From positions 213,141 through 262,495 of the forward strand of contig NW_014577080.1 in NCBI RefSeq assembly GCF_000485595.1: a stretch of 49,355 nucleotides of DNA. Direction: 5' to 3'. This document shows, in pieces, positions 18,342 to 31,338 of this stretch. The translations under genes were made by a program, and so were the position numbers. A model generated the notes under the pieces. That model had not been told where the DNA came from, did not search any database, and was given only the letters and a program-made list of their open reading frames with translations. The DNA is from Priapulus caudatus (Eukaryota; Priapulida; Priapulimorpha; Priapulimorphida; Priapulidae). Every line of letters begins with the position of its first letter. Positions within the stretch are counted from its first letter, which is position 1.

Positions 18342-20770
18342 TGCGCATGCAGGCGCGCAGTACAGACTAAAGGAAACTGCGTAATATAGCTTGCTGAAAG
18401 CGAGGGGTGGGAGACTAAAGAAAAGCGACAGGGAAGATAGCTGAGGGGCGGTAGAAGACGAAGAAGGCTGGGCAAGGAACAAGGGAGACAAAGGGAAAGA
18501 CGGGTGGGGAAGAATTAGGAGTCTTGCACCCTACCGGCTAGGGCACTCGCCTCATTATAAATACAGGTCTACTGATAACAATTTATTACATAAATCTATG
18601 CTGAGATATCCCCTAACCATATTAAATGCATACTCTGGTGAGATATTGCGCATGCGCCATCACACTATCATAGCCAGATTGTGTACCGACTGGTATATGC
18701 AGCGGAGACCTTACATGAAAGGTCTACTTCCTATTTCTGAAATGAGGTCTACTGATGGAATGTTACCAAATGAATCTATGCTCGAATAACTCCTCTTCAT
18801 TTTAAATGCATAATTTTTGCAAAATATTATTTTTCTCCGGAGATATATTGCGCATGCGCGAGCACCGTTTCGGGCATGCCGTACGGAGTCTACGGACTGA
18901 AGAAAACTACATAATATAGCTTGCTGAGGGAGAGAGGGGTGGTAGACTGAGAAAAGGCTGCAGAGAAGACAGCTGCATGAGGGGCGGTAGATAAAGAAGG
19001 AGGCTGGGTGATGGACAGGGGAGACAAGGGGACGAACGGGAGGAGAAGAAGTAAGAGTTTTGCACCCTACCGGCTAGGGCGCTCTCCTAATTATAAACAC
19101 AGGTCTACTGATAACAATTTAATACATAAATCTATGCTGAGATACCCCCTAACCATATTAAATGCATATTCATCGCAAAATATAACGCCTCTGGTGAGAT
19201 ATTACTGATGGAATGTTACCACATGAATCTATGCTCGGATAACTCCTCTTCATTTTAAATGCATAATATTTGCAAAATAGTATTTTTTTCGGGAGATATT
19301 GCGCATGCGCATGCGCGAGCACCGTTTCGGGCATTGCCGTACGGACTGAAGAAAACTACATAATATAGCTTGCTGAGGGAGAGAGGGGTGGCAGACTGAG
19401 AAAAGGCTGCACAGCTGAGGGGCGGTAGATAAAGAAGGAGGCTGTGTGATGGACAGGGGAGACAAGGGGACGGACGGGGGGAGAAGAAGTAAGAGTTTTG
19501 CACCCTACCGGCTAGGGCGCTCTCCTAATTATAAACACAGGTCTACTGATAACAATTTAATACATAAATCTATGCTGAGATACCCCCTAACCATATTAAA
19601 TGCATATTCATCGCAAAATATAACGCCTCTGGTGAGATATTGCGCATGCGCCAACACATTATCATAGCCAGATTGTGTACCGACTGGTATATGCAGCGGA
19701 GACCTTACATGAAAGGTATACTTCCTATTTCTTAAGTGCGGTCTACTGATGGAATATTACCACATGAATCTATGCTCGAATAACTCCTCTTCATTTTAAA
19801 TGCATAATTTTTACAAAATATCATTTTTCTCGGGAAATATTTCGCATGCGCGAGCACCGTTTCAGGCATGCCGTAAAGTCGGAAGAAAACTACATAATAT
19901 AGCTTGCTGAGGGAGAGAAGGGTGTCAGACTGAGAAAAGGCTGCAGGGAAGACAGTTGATGGGCGGTAGATGAAGAAGGAGGCTGGGCGAGAGACAAGGA
20001 AGACAAGAGGAAGGACGGGAGAAGATGAAGTAGGAGTTTTACACCCTATACCGGCTAGGGCACTCTCCTAATTATAAACACAGGTCTACTGATAACAATT
20101 CATTACCTGATTATTGGTACATATATCTATGCTGAGATACCCCCTACCCATATTAAATGCATATTCATCGCAAAATATAACTCCTCTAGCTGGTGAGATA
20201 AATTGCGCATCTGCCAACACAATTATATAACCATGCAGATTGTGTACTGACTGGTATATATGCAGCGGAGACCTTACATGCAAGGTATACTTCCTATTTC
20301 TTAAGTAAGGTCTGCTGATGGAATGTTATCACATGAATCTATGCGCGGATAGCTTCTCTTCATTTTAAATGCGTAATCTTTGCAAATTATTATTTTTCTC
20401 GGGAGATATTGCGCACGCGCGAGCACCGTTTCATGCGTGCAGTACAGACTGAAGAAAACTGCATAATATATCTTGCTGAGGAAGAGAGGGTGCATATGGA
20501 GGGTGGGAGACTGAAGAACGGCGGCAGGGTAGATAGCTGTGGGGCGGTAGAAAAGAAGGAGTCTAAGTGACATGGGGGACATGGGTGCATGGCAAGGGGA
20601 AGGACGTACGTCCTTCCCCATGCCCCCCATATATATAAATGGGGGTAGTGACGGGAAGTAGGCGTAGAAGTAGAATGGTACCGGTAGGTACGGAGTGGGA
20701 AGTTGGAGTTTTGCACCTTACCGGCTATGACGCTTTCCTAAACACGGGTCTACTGATAACAATGTATTAT
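18339..20770. repeat. Five-copy tandem array of 440-670 bp units
   Basis: The anchor CACCCTACCGGCTAGGGC recurs at 18527, 19063, 19501, 20042 and (diverged) 20714, giving spacings of 536, 438, 541 and 672 bp. Each unit holds an AT-rich part (AGGTCTACTGATAACAATTT), a GC-rich palindrome around GCGCATGCGC and a purine-rich part (GAGAGAGGGGTGG). Apparent frames of 60-109 codons on either strand recur with the units and look non-coding. The CCGGCTAGGGC segment faintly resembles a tRNA A box, so a decayed SINE-like origin is possible. Confidence 0.85.
20596..20619. repeat. Perfect 24-bp palindrome
   Basis: The half-site GGGGAAGGACGT is followed directly by its complement with no spacer; GGCA and TGCC extend the pairing after one unpaired base. 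It lies in the last, longest unit of the tandem array. Confidence 0.9.
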
Positions 20771-21144
20771 TCCTTCTGCAAATAAGGATGTTGTATAATA
20801 AGAATAGCGGTTTAGGCCTACATATCTATAACGATTTGAAATTTTACAGTAATTTTTATTACCTGCCAGTAGATGGCAGACCAAAACTCTAGATGGGAAC
20901 CACTTTCGTAACGGTATTTGTCTATATATCAATTTCGCTGAACGAGCGATAGAGTGTGAATCTAAATATGTCGACGCCATGATTAGCAAGCAAGGAAAGC
21001 CATAGCTTACGAAATGTTTTTATGTCATAGTTATTAGGTAAACTATAAGACTTTACTGACTATAGTATCAAAGTAGGTTTGTATAATTCTTGTGTTGAAT
21101 TTCATGTCGTCCGATGTAGGAAATCCGAACAAGACAGTAAATCG
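20771..21144. other. Gene-free spacer
   Basis: No feature recognised between the tandem array and the foldback element. Confidence 0.4.
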
Positions 21145-22057
21145 AGCGTATTGACTTGTGACACAATTTAAGTCACAAGTTATGTCCACAATTTACTAAT
21201 ACAGTAATACTAATAGGGGCCTAGTACAAACTACAATGCAAAGGGTAAAGTAGTAAACTAGAGCAGCTCGATTGTCCCACGGCTACTACTACTACTAGTA
21301 CTAGTTAGGTGCTCTTACTTTAGGCCTTTCTGACTGTATTTCTTTTTGCATTTTTTATTAGTTATTACTCAGGCTAGGTACATCTACACTTGTGCTGAAG
21401 GGGTCATTGTCGTATATGTACCCGAGTATATAAACCGACCAGGCTCTCTGACTGTTACACGTTGTAGGACGTAGTGTCTCGTCAATAGCCTCTCGCCAAC
21501 GTAATGTTAAGCGAGAAGGGAACTTAATTGTGGCTACCGAGTATAGTACCCCGTCACTACCACTGGCAGCAAGAACAAGCCTGCACGTAGAGCACACACA
21601 CGGCCATTGACTATAATAACAACATGGTGCCCAAGCCTCTCGCCGCCGCAGTTTCCACAACTCGCCGTTTTCAATCAGTTACAACTCCGGTGTTCCTGGA
21701 GGTGACGCCACTTTCCAACTATTGTTGGAATCGCGGAAGACTGCTGAACAAGTTACACCCACCATTTTTTGCCTGCCAGAATGCGCTCAAATCACAGAAA
21801 TTCCTCAAATTTACATGCGAAATGATGCTTCGGATGCTACCAGGCAAACGGGCGGCATGCCCAATCGTTGGCGGCTGCGCTGATTGGCGCAGTCAGAAAG
21901 GCCTAAAGTAAGAGCACCTAACTAGTACTAGTAGTAGTAGTACTACTACTAGTAGTAGTAGTAGCTGTGGGACAATCGAGCTGCCCTAGTTTGTTACTTT
22001 GCATTGTAAATTGTGGACATAACTTGTGACTTAAATTGTGTCACAAGTCGATACGCT
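21145..22057. mobile_element. 0.9-kb foldback element upstream of PNISR
   Basis: The left arm (21145-21336) and right arm (21890-22057) are complementary apart from indels. The outer ends are AGCGTATTGACTTGTGAC and its near-complement; each arm carries its own small hairpin (ACTTGTGAC...GTCACAAGT) and a CTACTACTA run. The 550-bp centre has two frames of about 100 codons on opposite strands without recognisable domains. It looks like a non-autonomous foldback transposon. I cannot assign target duplications with confidence. Confidence 0.75.
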
Positions 22058-22502
22058 TTTTCTCAGCTGCAAAATATTCCACTTCTGTTTCTTCAGGCTC
22101 TAGTCTCAATTTGACTGATGAGCTGGCATTTTTTGCAATGTGTTGACACGAAATCCTTATGCTTTTACACTTTTATTTGACATTGTTACTGAAACAATGC
22201 TGTTGACCAGGTAGGATTTCCTGCAAAGTGTGATTGTCTTCGCAGGGGCACGAGGGAAACCAGGCGGGGAGCATTTTATTCATTTGTACATCCCCCCCCC
22301 ACCTTTTCGTGGCCCATCAGTGAGTACGGAGTGCTGCAACCACAGCAGTTGCAGTTGGAGCTGTGACACAATTGAAACCGTGAATGTTAGGATGTACGAT
22401 TGATTGTTAATTAACTTTTTATTTTAATTTCTTACATAGGTATGTTTTACTTGCCTAATGCTTGATGTGACACAAGAAACTGAAATATATTCAGCACTCG
22501 CC
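22058..22502 (+). promoter_or_regulatory. PNISR: 5' flank and probable 5' UTR of PNISR
   Basis: About 445 bp separates the foldback element from the PNISR start codon. It must hold at least the 5' UTR. No TATA box or clear initiator is seen, and any non-coding first exon cannot be located. Confidence 0.35.
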
Positions 22503-25500
22503 ATGAATTATGTTCAGTGGGCTCAGTGGCCTATGCAGCCATCAGCCTATGCTAATGTACCGCATGGACAAGGTTAGTATCAGTTGTGTTATTGCCTCCA
22601 TGGACCATAATGCTGGTGATACGCTTGTAAATTGTGCACTAATGACTCTGCAAGTGTACTGACATGCAATCTTGTTAGGATTTTAACCCATAATTTAGGA
22701 GAAAGTTGTGAGGACAGTCGATTGTCGGATTAGTAGGTCGAGAATAAATATATATTCTGGATAATTTTGTTATTTGTCGCGATTTAAAAAAAATTATTAT
22801 TTAATAGGAATTTACATAATGATGGAACATGGTAGATTCTGTAGATTCTAATACATAAGGCTGGCAGGTTCTATTTAGTATGTGTGGGGAAGGGGTGTTA
22901 TTTTTTGGGGAAAGTTTTAATAACTTCATTGGTACCAATTGCTTAAAAATAAAGAGTAATCTTATACTGAGTGAAGCAAAAATTTTGTATCGATTAATGG
23001 ACCCCTGTTAACTTCTAGCCGGAGATCTAGCCCTAATCTTCTAGCTAAAATTTTGTTGCCCAAGGTGGTGCGGGCTAACCACACACACTCTCACGTCGCT
23101 AACTGATATTAATGGTGTTCTACAAATCACAAATAATTGGGCATTGTAAGTCGCATACACATACTTTATACATTATATTGCATTATACTTACTATACGTG
23201 GCAGTTGACTGGGCGGCCCTAGCACAACAATGGATTACGCGCAAAGAGAGTGAGGTAGTGGACGACGTGCCACCAGGAGTGGACATGGTAGGACACGCCG
23301 AAACAACTGGATCAGGAGAGAATACTAATGACAGCCAGACGTCTGCAAATGCTGGTACAAATGACTCGTACAGTATTTTACACACAAACTGCAACACTTA
23401 TATGAGCAGTCAAGGTATTTATCATTATTAGCTCAGCTGCTGAAGTAAGATGCAGCTTGTAGAATCGCATGATTGTCCGTCCGTCCGTCAACAGTTGGGC
23501 ACAAATCTTAACCGCTCGACGTATGGTCTTGATATTCAGTACGTCGGGGGGATCGCGAAAAGTACTCGGGATGTCGAATTTGGGGGTCAAGAGTCAGAGG
23601 TCAAGGAGTGTCAATATTTTCCCCTTAACTTGAGGTATAGTAGGAAATACGGAATTGCAGCACAAATCTCAACGGTTCGACCTACCCTCTTAATATTCGA
23701 TGTATAGTGTGATGGGGAGAAAACCCATCACCAGCGCGAAATTGGAGGTCACAGGTCAAAGGGCAGTGGGGGGAAGGTCAGATATCAGACATTTTCTGAG
23801 GATATGCAAAACATTTTTGTTTCAGCGCTGACCTACCATTTTTATCACTTTATTGAAAGGACCATGAAATCTACTTTTCGCTGATGTGCGAAGAGTAAGT
23901 GTCTAATAACCTTTTGACCCTCAAGAGGAGGGTTAAACATTGATTTGTTGACTGTTAACAAAGGACTGAACTGCTTTTGCTATTAGAGCCCCCTCCACCC
24001 GCCCCTCCCCCCGCCACCACCACTACGCTCGCACTCGACGCATATCCATGATAACCGTAATATAGCGAAGTCATTAAAGTTACACAGCTATATCTTTATT
24101 ACTGTACTACCGGTATAGCAAAGCCTATCAACGCGGTGGCGGGAGGGCGCACTTGATTCGGTTGGCAGTGAGTTTATCAGAAGAATACCTGGCTACAATA
24201 CACGTCAGTTGAGCGCTGTCGCTCTGCGGCACTTGTTCTCTAGCGTTTATTCTTAAAGCCAGTGGTCTTCCTGTAGAAGTATTGTAGACTGAAACTTGTG
24301 TGATGTTCTGTTTATATGCTGTTTTGTAATTGATAAATAAGTAATGTTTACATATTAATAAGGGCTGAATATGTTTGCTCCTATACAGTGTTATTATTGT
24401 GATCTTATTTGACTGAATGGCCAATTCGGTTGAGTTGTTAACATTTAATAATGCTATTCGTAGTAGGAGTGAGTTGTTGGTATGAATTAATTTCTTATTG
24501 TTTTATTTCCCCTTTTATGGTATAGAATGATGTTCGTAGCTGCATTGGGACAGTTTTATGTGAACTGGATGTGTTTATAATTACAGATCCAATGTATGCA
24601 GTGCAGCCAAACATGGTTGGCTACACTTGGCCAGGTGGGGCTTGGCCAGCCTGGGCTATGCAACAGCCACAGCCACAACCGCCGCAGCAGCAGCCGGCAA
24701 GTAGCGAAGTGCCAAAAGAAGTGATTGAGTATGGTCATACTCCTGGCCAGACCATTGATCACAACCATGGGAACCAGTTTGGTCAAGCGCAGTCATTTGA
24801 CTACAACCATGGCGGTCAAGAGAACCTTAGCAGTGGCTATGCCCAGGTGAGTGATCAGGAATGTTGTATGATGATGTGTTACCATGCAGGTTTCATTAAA
24901 ACTGCCTCGCTTACCGCAGAGATGGGTAATTTTGCTAGAATATTTTGCTCGGCTGATTGCGTTGGTGTGAGACACATGGGGAGGGTGATTACTCATATGG
25001 ATAGTTTGGATCAATCATGCACAAGACTTTGAATGTTTTATATTGATGTTGCCAACTGTAATATAGTAAAATCTACTATAATAATATATATATATTTATA
25101 AGTATACTAGTATACTGGTATAGTCAAATACTCACTGTTATGGTTCTGTCTCAGATCAATTATATCTAATAATTATACCAATTATACCCAGTGAATATAC
25201 CTAATTTGAGCTGTAAAGCTTATGTGTAGTAAATGTCAGTTTTGTATGGATAGGACGAAATAACAGCATAAATAAATAAAATATTTGAGTTTACCAATCT
25301 TGACTCGTCTGTTGTTTACATTAAGCCGCCACCGAACGCGCAGGCCTATGGAGACATGCAGGAGATGCATGGGGCGTGGCCCAACGTTGCCGAAGTGCCA
25401 CAGTTCAGAGCCCATCCCGGCAGGTTTCCACGTGACAGGGCCTTCGGTGGTAGGGACAGACGTATGCCGTATGATGAGATGAGTGGCTCGCCGCGTGGGG

Positions 25501-28500
25501 AGACTCCTCCCCAGGAGGAAGCACCTATATTAGGTAACCTAACGAGAATCGTCCAGATCTCATCTCTAGCTTGTGTTATAGACTAAAACCCTTACAAATC
25601 GTATGCCAATTGGGCATTAATTTACCTGTGTACGAAATGAGTGTTTTAATGCAGGTTGTGTGTTTGCTGCAGTGCTGCATCGGTATCCTAATATGTGATA
25701 TGGTGTGTGTGTGTGTGTGTTTCTATGCAGATGCTCAGAAGCGCAAGTCATTACCACTGTGGATTAGACAGGGACTTGAGAAAATGGAGATGGAAAAGAG
25801 AAAATCCAACGAAAGGGAAAGAAAAATTAAACAACTAGAAGAAGCGAAAGCAAAACGCTTGAAAGAAATGGAAGAGGAAGATAACGAAGGAGGGTCGCCG
25901 AAAGCACCAAGAAAAAGCAGATTTGTATGTGATATATATGGTTATACGTGTAAATTGTTATTTAAATAAATATGCAGCGAGTGTAACATACTTTATTTTT
26001 GACGTCTTTATGCATGTAATTCCTATAAAAAATGGAATTACTGACGTTAACTCTATACAGTGACTCGTTTTTCATTATATTTATTAATTGTCTAATGGTT
26101 TCAGGAGAGTGATGATGAAGATGAGGAAAATGAGAAGAGTACCAAATCAGAAGATGAGGAGGAAAGTAAACAGGTAGAAGAGGAATCAGAAGGAGCGCGT
26201 TCTCCATCACCCATTGTAGAGCAACCACCGATGACTGAACTTGAAAGGCAGCAAGAGCTGGTATGCATTTTCGTCTCTCCTCACTTCGTCTTGGCATTTA
26301 CGTGCACTTGCTCTGGACGTAGCGTTCTAACTTGCCGGTATATATAGCGATATTGCAGTCACGTTTTCCGTTTCAGATGTTGAAAACTCGCCGAATGTTG
26401 ACAGAGATTCTACTTGAGGTAACGGATGTGTTGGTGCGGGAAGTGGCTGCAGAAGTACACAAGAAGGCACGCTCAAAAGGTACAACTTGCACTTTAAAAG
26501 TCTCTTGCCAAATGTCTTGCATCGTCCTGGTGTTACTATCACACTGTAACTGTAGCATACAGATCAGAGTATGTTTTTTGATAGTGAGTAAGCATAAAGG
26601 AGGGTGGCAAAATAAGTCTCAATGTGGATTGATTAATTTGGTGTTAGCGTGTGTTAAAATGTACATATCGTCATAACTATTAGAGCTAGGTAGATAGCCG
26701 GTATTTTACTAAAGACACTTTAACTGGTGCCCTACACATGCACATTCGATGGAGGTACACAGTCGTGTGTACATCTAAATTATTATTCCAAACTCGTGTT
26801 CTTGTTATGCCAAACTTTGTTATAACTGTACAGTGGAGCTGCTGGGTGATTACATCATACTTCCTACCCAGTGCTTTGTCATCATGATTTTTGTTTTGTT
26901 AGAGCCATAAATTGTCAAATCGGTCACAAAATTAAATTGATATTACCGAACAGTGATATAACTGAACCTATGCAAAAGGTTCTTGTAGAGATTAAATTCT
27001 TGACAATCAGTAATAAGTAAACTAGTCCTAGGTTGTTCAGAACAAGAAACTTTAATCATTAGAATATCTGGGGTTTATGAATCAAAGTGCAGGACACATT
27101 AGAAGAACAAAAAACATTTACATTTATGTATTATTTGACATTTAGGGACTCAAACAGATGTAAAAATCATGATCACAACTTTTAGATACTGGATAGGCAG
27201 TTTGGTCTAGTGGTAAATGAGTTTTAAGAGAGATGCTAGGTAGTTTATTCAGCTTTAATGAGAGCCACATGTGTACGCTGGAGTTTGCAGTGAATTAGTT
27301 TTGACAGTCAGTGGTAATCCTGTACATGGTGTGTAGTGTGTACCATATAAATAATACCTTTAGGTTTCAGTCATGTTTCTTATCTTATTGCGCAGAGGCT
27401 TTGATCAGGCCAAAACAAAATATATGTGTGGTTACCGTTACATGCCGAAAAAAATAGGGTAGGTAGGTAGGGAAAACATTTTATTTTCTTGAAATATTTT
27501 ATTTACGAACCATGTCCGAAGGATGTGTGTTGTGCCTTTTGAAGCAGGAACTGTCCAATTCATTTTTTTATTTTTTTTATTTTTTATTTATTTTTTATTT
27601 ATTTTTTACTTTAAAAGAAAAATGACAATAAAATGTTTAGGGTTGCTGGGAATAAATAGGGTCGGTCGGGAAACCGTAACCACACCTATATTTTGTTTTG
27701 GCCTTATTAGGGTGGTTGTGAGTGAATAACATCATCAGAGAGTGCAGACATGTGCTATGTGCTGACCGCATTATATAGTCTCTTAACCTGATCATTTAAC
27801 TCTCTTGAGAGTTGTAATTTTTTGTAAATAATTTCAAATGTCAAGTAACTGGTATTTTAAAGGTGTGCATTTTTAACTAGAGCAAAATTCTTTCATATGG
27901 ATAGAATGCCATTGTGCTTTCATTTAATGACATGTAATTGTAAATATGACCAGTTCCTTATATAAAATAATATCTACATGGTCCCTTTATTTGAGTTATC
28001 ATTTCTTTTACTGAAACATCTTATAAAACGTGCATGTAGATGTGACATTTATGCCGATTTTTCCGGTACCTGTTTATGGATACTATACCCTAGGATTTTA
28101 TTAGGAGTATATTATGATAGTGAGTGCATAAATAATAGTATATATATGTACAACTATCTGTAATCACGTATCTGATTCTGTATTTTTGACTGTTGACATG
28201 ACACCACACGATTGTGCTGCCACCCTGATGTTGACAAGTTTTACTGCTGCCGATTTATTTGACATGTTACAGACTGAGGGCTAATCACAAAATTCAATGC
28301 ATATGGCGCCTCCTATTATACACTGAAACCTATCTAAGCTAAAAGGAATCCGGTTTGTGTCATTGATTTCTGTATTGTTTTTGCCAAACTTGAGTAAAAT
28401 CTGTTAAGAAAACTTCTAGCCACTGAAACTTTGGACTAACTGGCCATCTCTAATTTCTTGGTTTGAATAAACATCACTAAAATCTTTGACTTTTAGCTAT

Positions 28501-31338
28501 TATTTCACTCAGAATTCTAGTTCTAAAGTTGGATTTTTAGCAGTCAAACTACCTATAGTGTGTAGAGCAGTGGGATGGTAGATCAGACTTGGTGTACAGA
28601 AAGAATGCTGATCTTCAATCTGAAACAAATCTGCATCTTTATTTGTGACGATATCTTTCATTGATTATTTTCTGATTGTAATTTGTATACATCGAGTGTA
28701 ACCTAACATTACACAAAATTCACATAGTGCATGTGAGTCACATCTGCGACCTACAGAATACCGGCCAGCGAGTTTGCAAATGTGGCCGGGCATGTTTGTG
28801 CTCGTGCTGATCGCAGTATATCGTTCGCAGGTCATCGGTGTTGGACTAGCATTCTGCTAGGACCCTGTGTTGCCTTTATCTGATGTTGAGTTTTTTAGCA
28901 ACTCTTGGTCAAGTCGGCACCATACCGGCTGGGCAGCAGCTAGGAGGTCTGGAGTATGTGGTCGCCACTTTCAGCTGCAGTATTGACTGAAAGCATGAGT
29001 GTACTAAATGTATTCTTGGTTGTATGTACAAAGCACCAGCAAAGCAGCTAGCTTCTACCACTGCTTTGGCGTCAATCACGGGCGGTCTTGGTAAGTGTCA
29101 CATTTGCGTTTCCCTCGTGTGTGAGCTGACACCCAGCTTAAAACTAAAACTGCTGAAACCATGTGGGTGATTCAGTAACACTGTGACGTTCTCACCTCCA
29201 TTAATTTAAATGAATGCTCCTGACTGTCGTTACTGATGTAATTTCGATGCCACGTCACATGCTCGATCCGATAAGGTCAGAGCCATGTGTTTGTGGAAAC
29301 GGTTTCAGTAGAGTTGCAGTTAGAGTATTATGCTTCTATTCATGCTGATCTGCTTTAAAATAAGGTACACGTCAGTTGCATACACACTCAAGTATTTTGC
29401 ATACAAGCATTATCTACATCTTTGAATTATGAAATTGCGAATAAACTAGGAATAACTAATCGGTAAATTTCATTTGATTGTCCGGGAGTCAATCAGTTTG
29501 AGAAACACGGTTTGGTTTGTATATACCGATCATGGCTCTCACGTGTAAATATCAAAAACATTAATGAAGCGTCATTTGTGATTACATACATTGTCATGAA
29601 AATATTTGGGAACATTTTTGGAAATATATCTTGGGGGGGGGGACATCCGCTGTCCATACAATCGGTAGGCACTGCGCGCATGTAACACGCGGAATGGCAT
29701 CTTCTACGTGGAAGCTAGGCTCGTGCTGATCGGCTGCTTGCACTGTTGCAGGTCTAGCTGGCTACGGGTCGGACTCGGATAACGAGTCGGCGGTGGACAG
29801 CCGAGTGAACAGTGGTGAGGAGGAGGAAGATGACGGTGTGGACAGTGATGCCGAGCTCCAGGACAGCATTCGCGTGCGGCGCGCCGCCTTCCTGCGCAAG
29901 CTGCAGGAAACACAAGAGCAGCAGGTTGCCGCCGACGACGATGACGACGACGACGACGAGTCGGGCAGCGACAACAACAAGAGCGTGGGTGCGTAACCTC
30001 GTGAATGATAGTCTTCAAAGTCCAAGGGGCTATATCGTAGATGGGGGGGGGGGTTGATCAAGTAGACAGATCAACACTGCGGATCGCAGTAAAAAAAGCC
30101 TCAAATTTGCAATTTACTAAAGAGGAAGGGAGAGAATTCCAATATGGAATGACAGAAACAAAGAAGCTAAACTTAAAGGGATCCTTAGTATCGATGCGAG
30201 GGGGGTGGGTTTGACGTTACACTACCGACACCTTCCCCTCGAACGTTTTCTGTCTGGAACATCTTCTCTTTGGAGTTGACAGTCTGAGTAGCATCGTGTT
30301 GTTCTGTTAACTGCATGTACAAACCGTATCAAAATGCGAGTCACGCGAGAGATAACATTTCGCTTTTATTTATTAGGTGACCTTAAAACACGATGTCGTT
30401 TTATTGCAGAATCTAAAGAATTGGAGAAGGAGTCGGCAGCTCAAGATATACCGGAGAGTGGTAATCCACCGACAACAGATGAGAAAGGGGGCTATTATTT
30501 TGAGAAGAAAAATGAGGGAATACCAGGGCTTGATGTAAAACCAGATTCAGTTGCTAGTAGTTCTGATTCAGAATCCTCCAGCAGTGAGTCGAGCAGTAAT
30601 AGCGAACGTGAGAGGCGAAGAGTGAGAAGTGAACGCTCTAGGGATAAGAAACGAGACAAGAAGCACAGGCATCGATCGAAGAGCGTTGAACGACATGGGA
30701 AAAATAGAGACAGAAACGATCGTGACAAACATAAGCATAAGAGTAGGGAAGAGCATAGATCAGGTGAAAGGTCGAGACATAGGTCGACGAGAGATAAGTC
30801 TAGAGAGCGTAGCAGGAGTGTAGAGAAACATAGGCGACGGAGTAGGTCTAGAGAGCATAGTCGGAGCGTAGAAAAGAGTAGGAGGGGCAGTACTAGACAC
30901 CAAAGCCCATCGCACAGTAAAGACGAGGAGAGGAGGCGGGCAAGGGAGAAAGAAAGGGTTAGGGAAAAGGAGAAGGCGAGAGAGTTAGAGAGGAGGGACC
31001 GGGAGAGGCACCGGGAGAGCCGCAGGAGTAAGAAGCGCAGGACTCGCAGCGGGAGTAGCGAGGGAAGCGGCAGTAGGGAACGCCGCAAGAAGCGCAGTAG
31101 AAATCGCGAGTCGAGCGAAGAGAGCAGCCGCTCTCGTCGCAAGTCCAAGAAGTCGAAGCGCAGTCGCTCGCCCGAACGGCGCAGGCGAAAGGCGTCCAAG
31201 TATTCCAGCGAGTCTGCGTCTTCGAGTCTGGAAAACGCACGCGGTTCTCCAGAAAGGTCTGTATCAGATGAAGAAGTGGAGGAAGATAGAAAAAGATCGG
31301 GTAAGAGGTCCAGTCGGAAGAGCAAGTCGAATTCATGA
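22503..31338 (+). CDS. PNISR: PNISR, pinin-interacting Ser/Arg-rich nuclear speckle protein (10 exons)
   Basis: Coding exons by my reading: 22503-22572, 23205-23414, 24587-24846, 25326-25533, 25731-25924, 26105-26260, 26377-26479, 29034-29090, 29752-29988, 30410-31338. All introns are GT-AG, phases agree throughout, and the sum is 2424 nt, 807 aa plus stop, matching the roughly 805 aa of vertebrate PNISR. Landmarks in order: a Trp/Gln-rich N-terminus (VQWAQWPMQ), VDWAALAQQW (24-33), a Pro/Gln-rich part, KRKSLPLWIRQGLEKME (253-269) starting a charged coiled coil, MLTEILLEVTD (about 373-383), APAKQLA plus ALASITGGLGLAGYGSDSD (exons 8-9), IRVRRAAFLRKLQE, an acidic Asp run, and an RS/RE/KR-rich C-terminal half. 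The known protein binds pinin and localises to nuclear speckles, with a presumed role in mRNA splicing. The 57-bp exon 8 is recovered only by homology, and exon 1 is the only plausible in-phase start. Identification is firm; small boundary errors are possible. Confidence 0.93.
23499..23770. repeat. Diverged 161-bp tandem repeat in PNISR intron 2
   Basis: Two diverged copies start at GCACAAATCT (near 23499 and 23660) and share the pattern AACCGNTCGACNTA, TTCGAATTTGG-like and GGTCA-rich segments. The second copy holds AGGTCACAGGTCA (23746-23758). Confidence 0.6.
26480..29033 (+). other. PNISR intron 7, the longest intron
   Basis: 2554 bp between exons 7 and 8. It holds a foldback element (27407-27704) with a T-rich core and, at 27203-27213, TGGTCTAGTGG, a perfect tRNA A-box match without a good B box. 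No exon-like similarity to PNISR was found inside it. Confidence 0.6.
27407..27704. mobile_element. MITE-like foldback element in PNISR intron 7
   Basis: About 298 bp with inverted ends AGGCCAAAACAAAATATA and GTGTGGTTAC blocks of about 37 bp. The interior is T-rich (TTTTTATTTA runs), flanked by GGTAGGTAGGG and GGTCGGTCGGG. Non-coding. Target duplication is not clear. Confidence 0.7.

Noticed and set aside
22117-22172. CTGATGA followed by GAAA, resembling a hammerhead ribozyme core
   Set aside because: Stem II would not pair beyond one base pair, and stems I and III are not visible.
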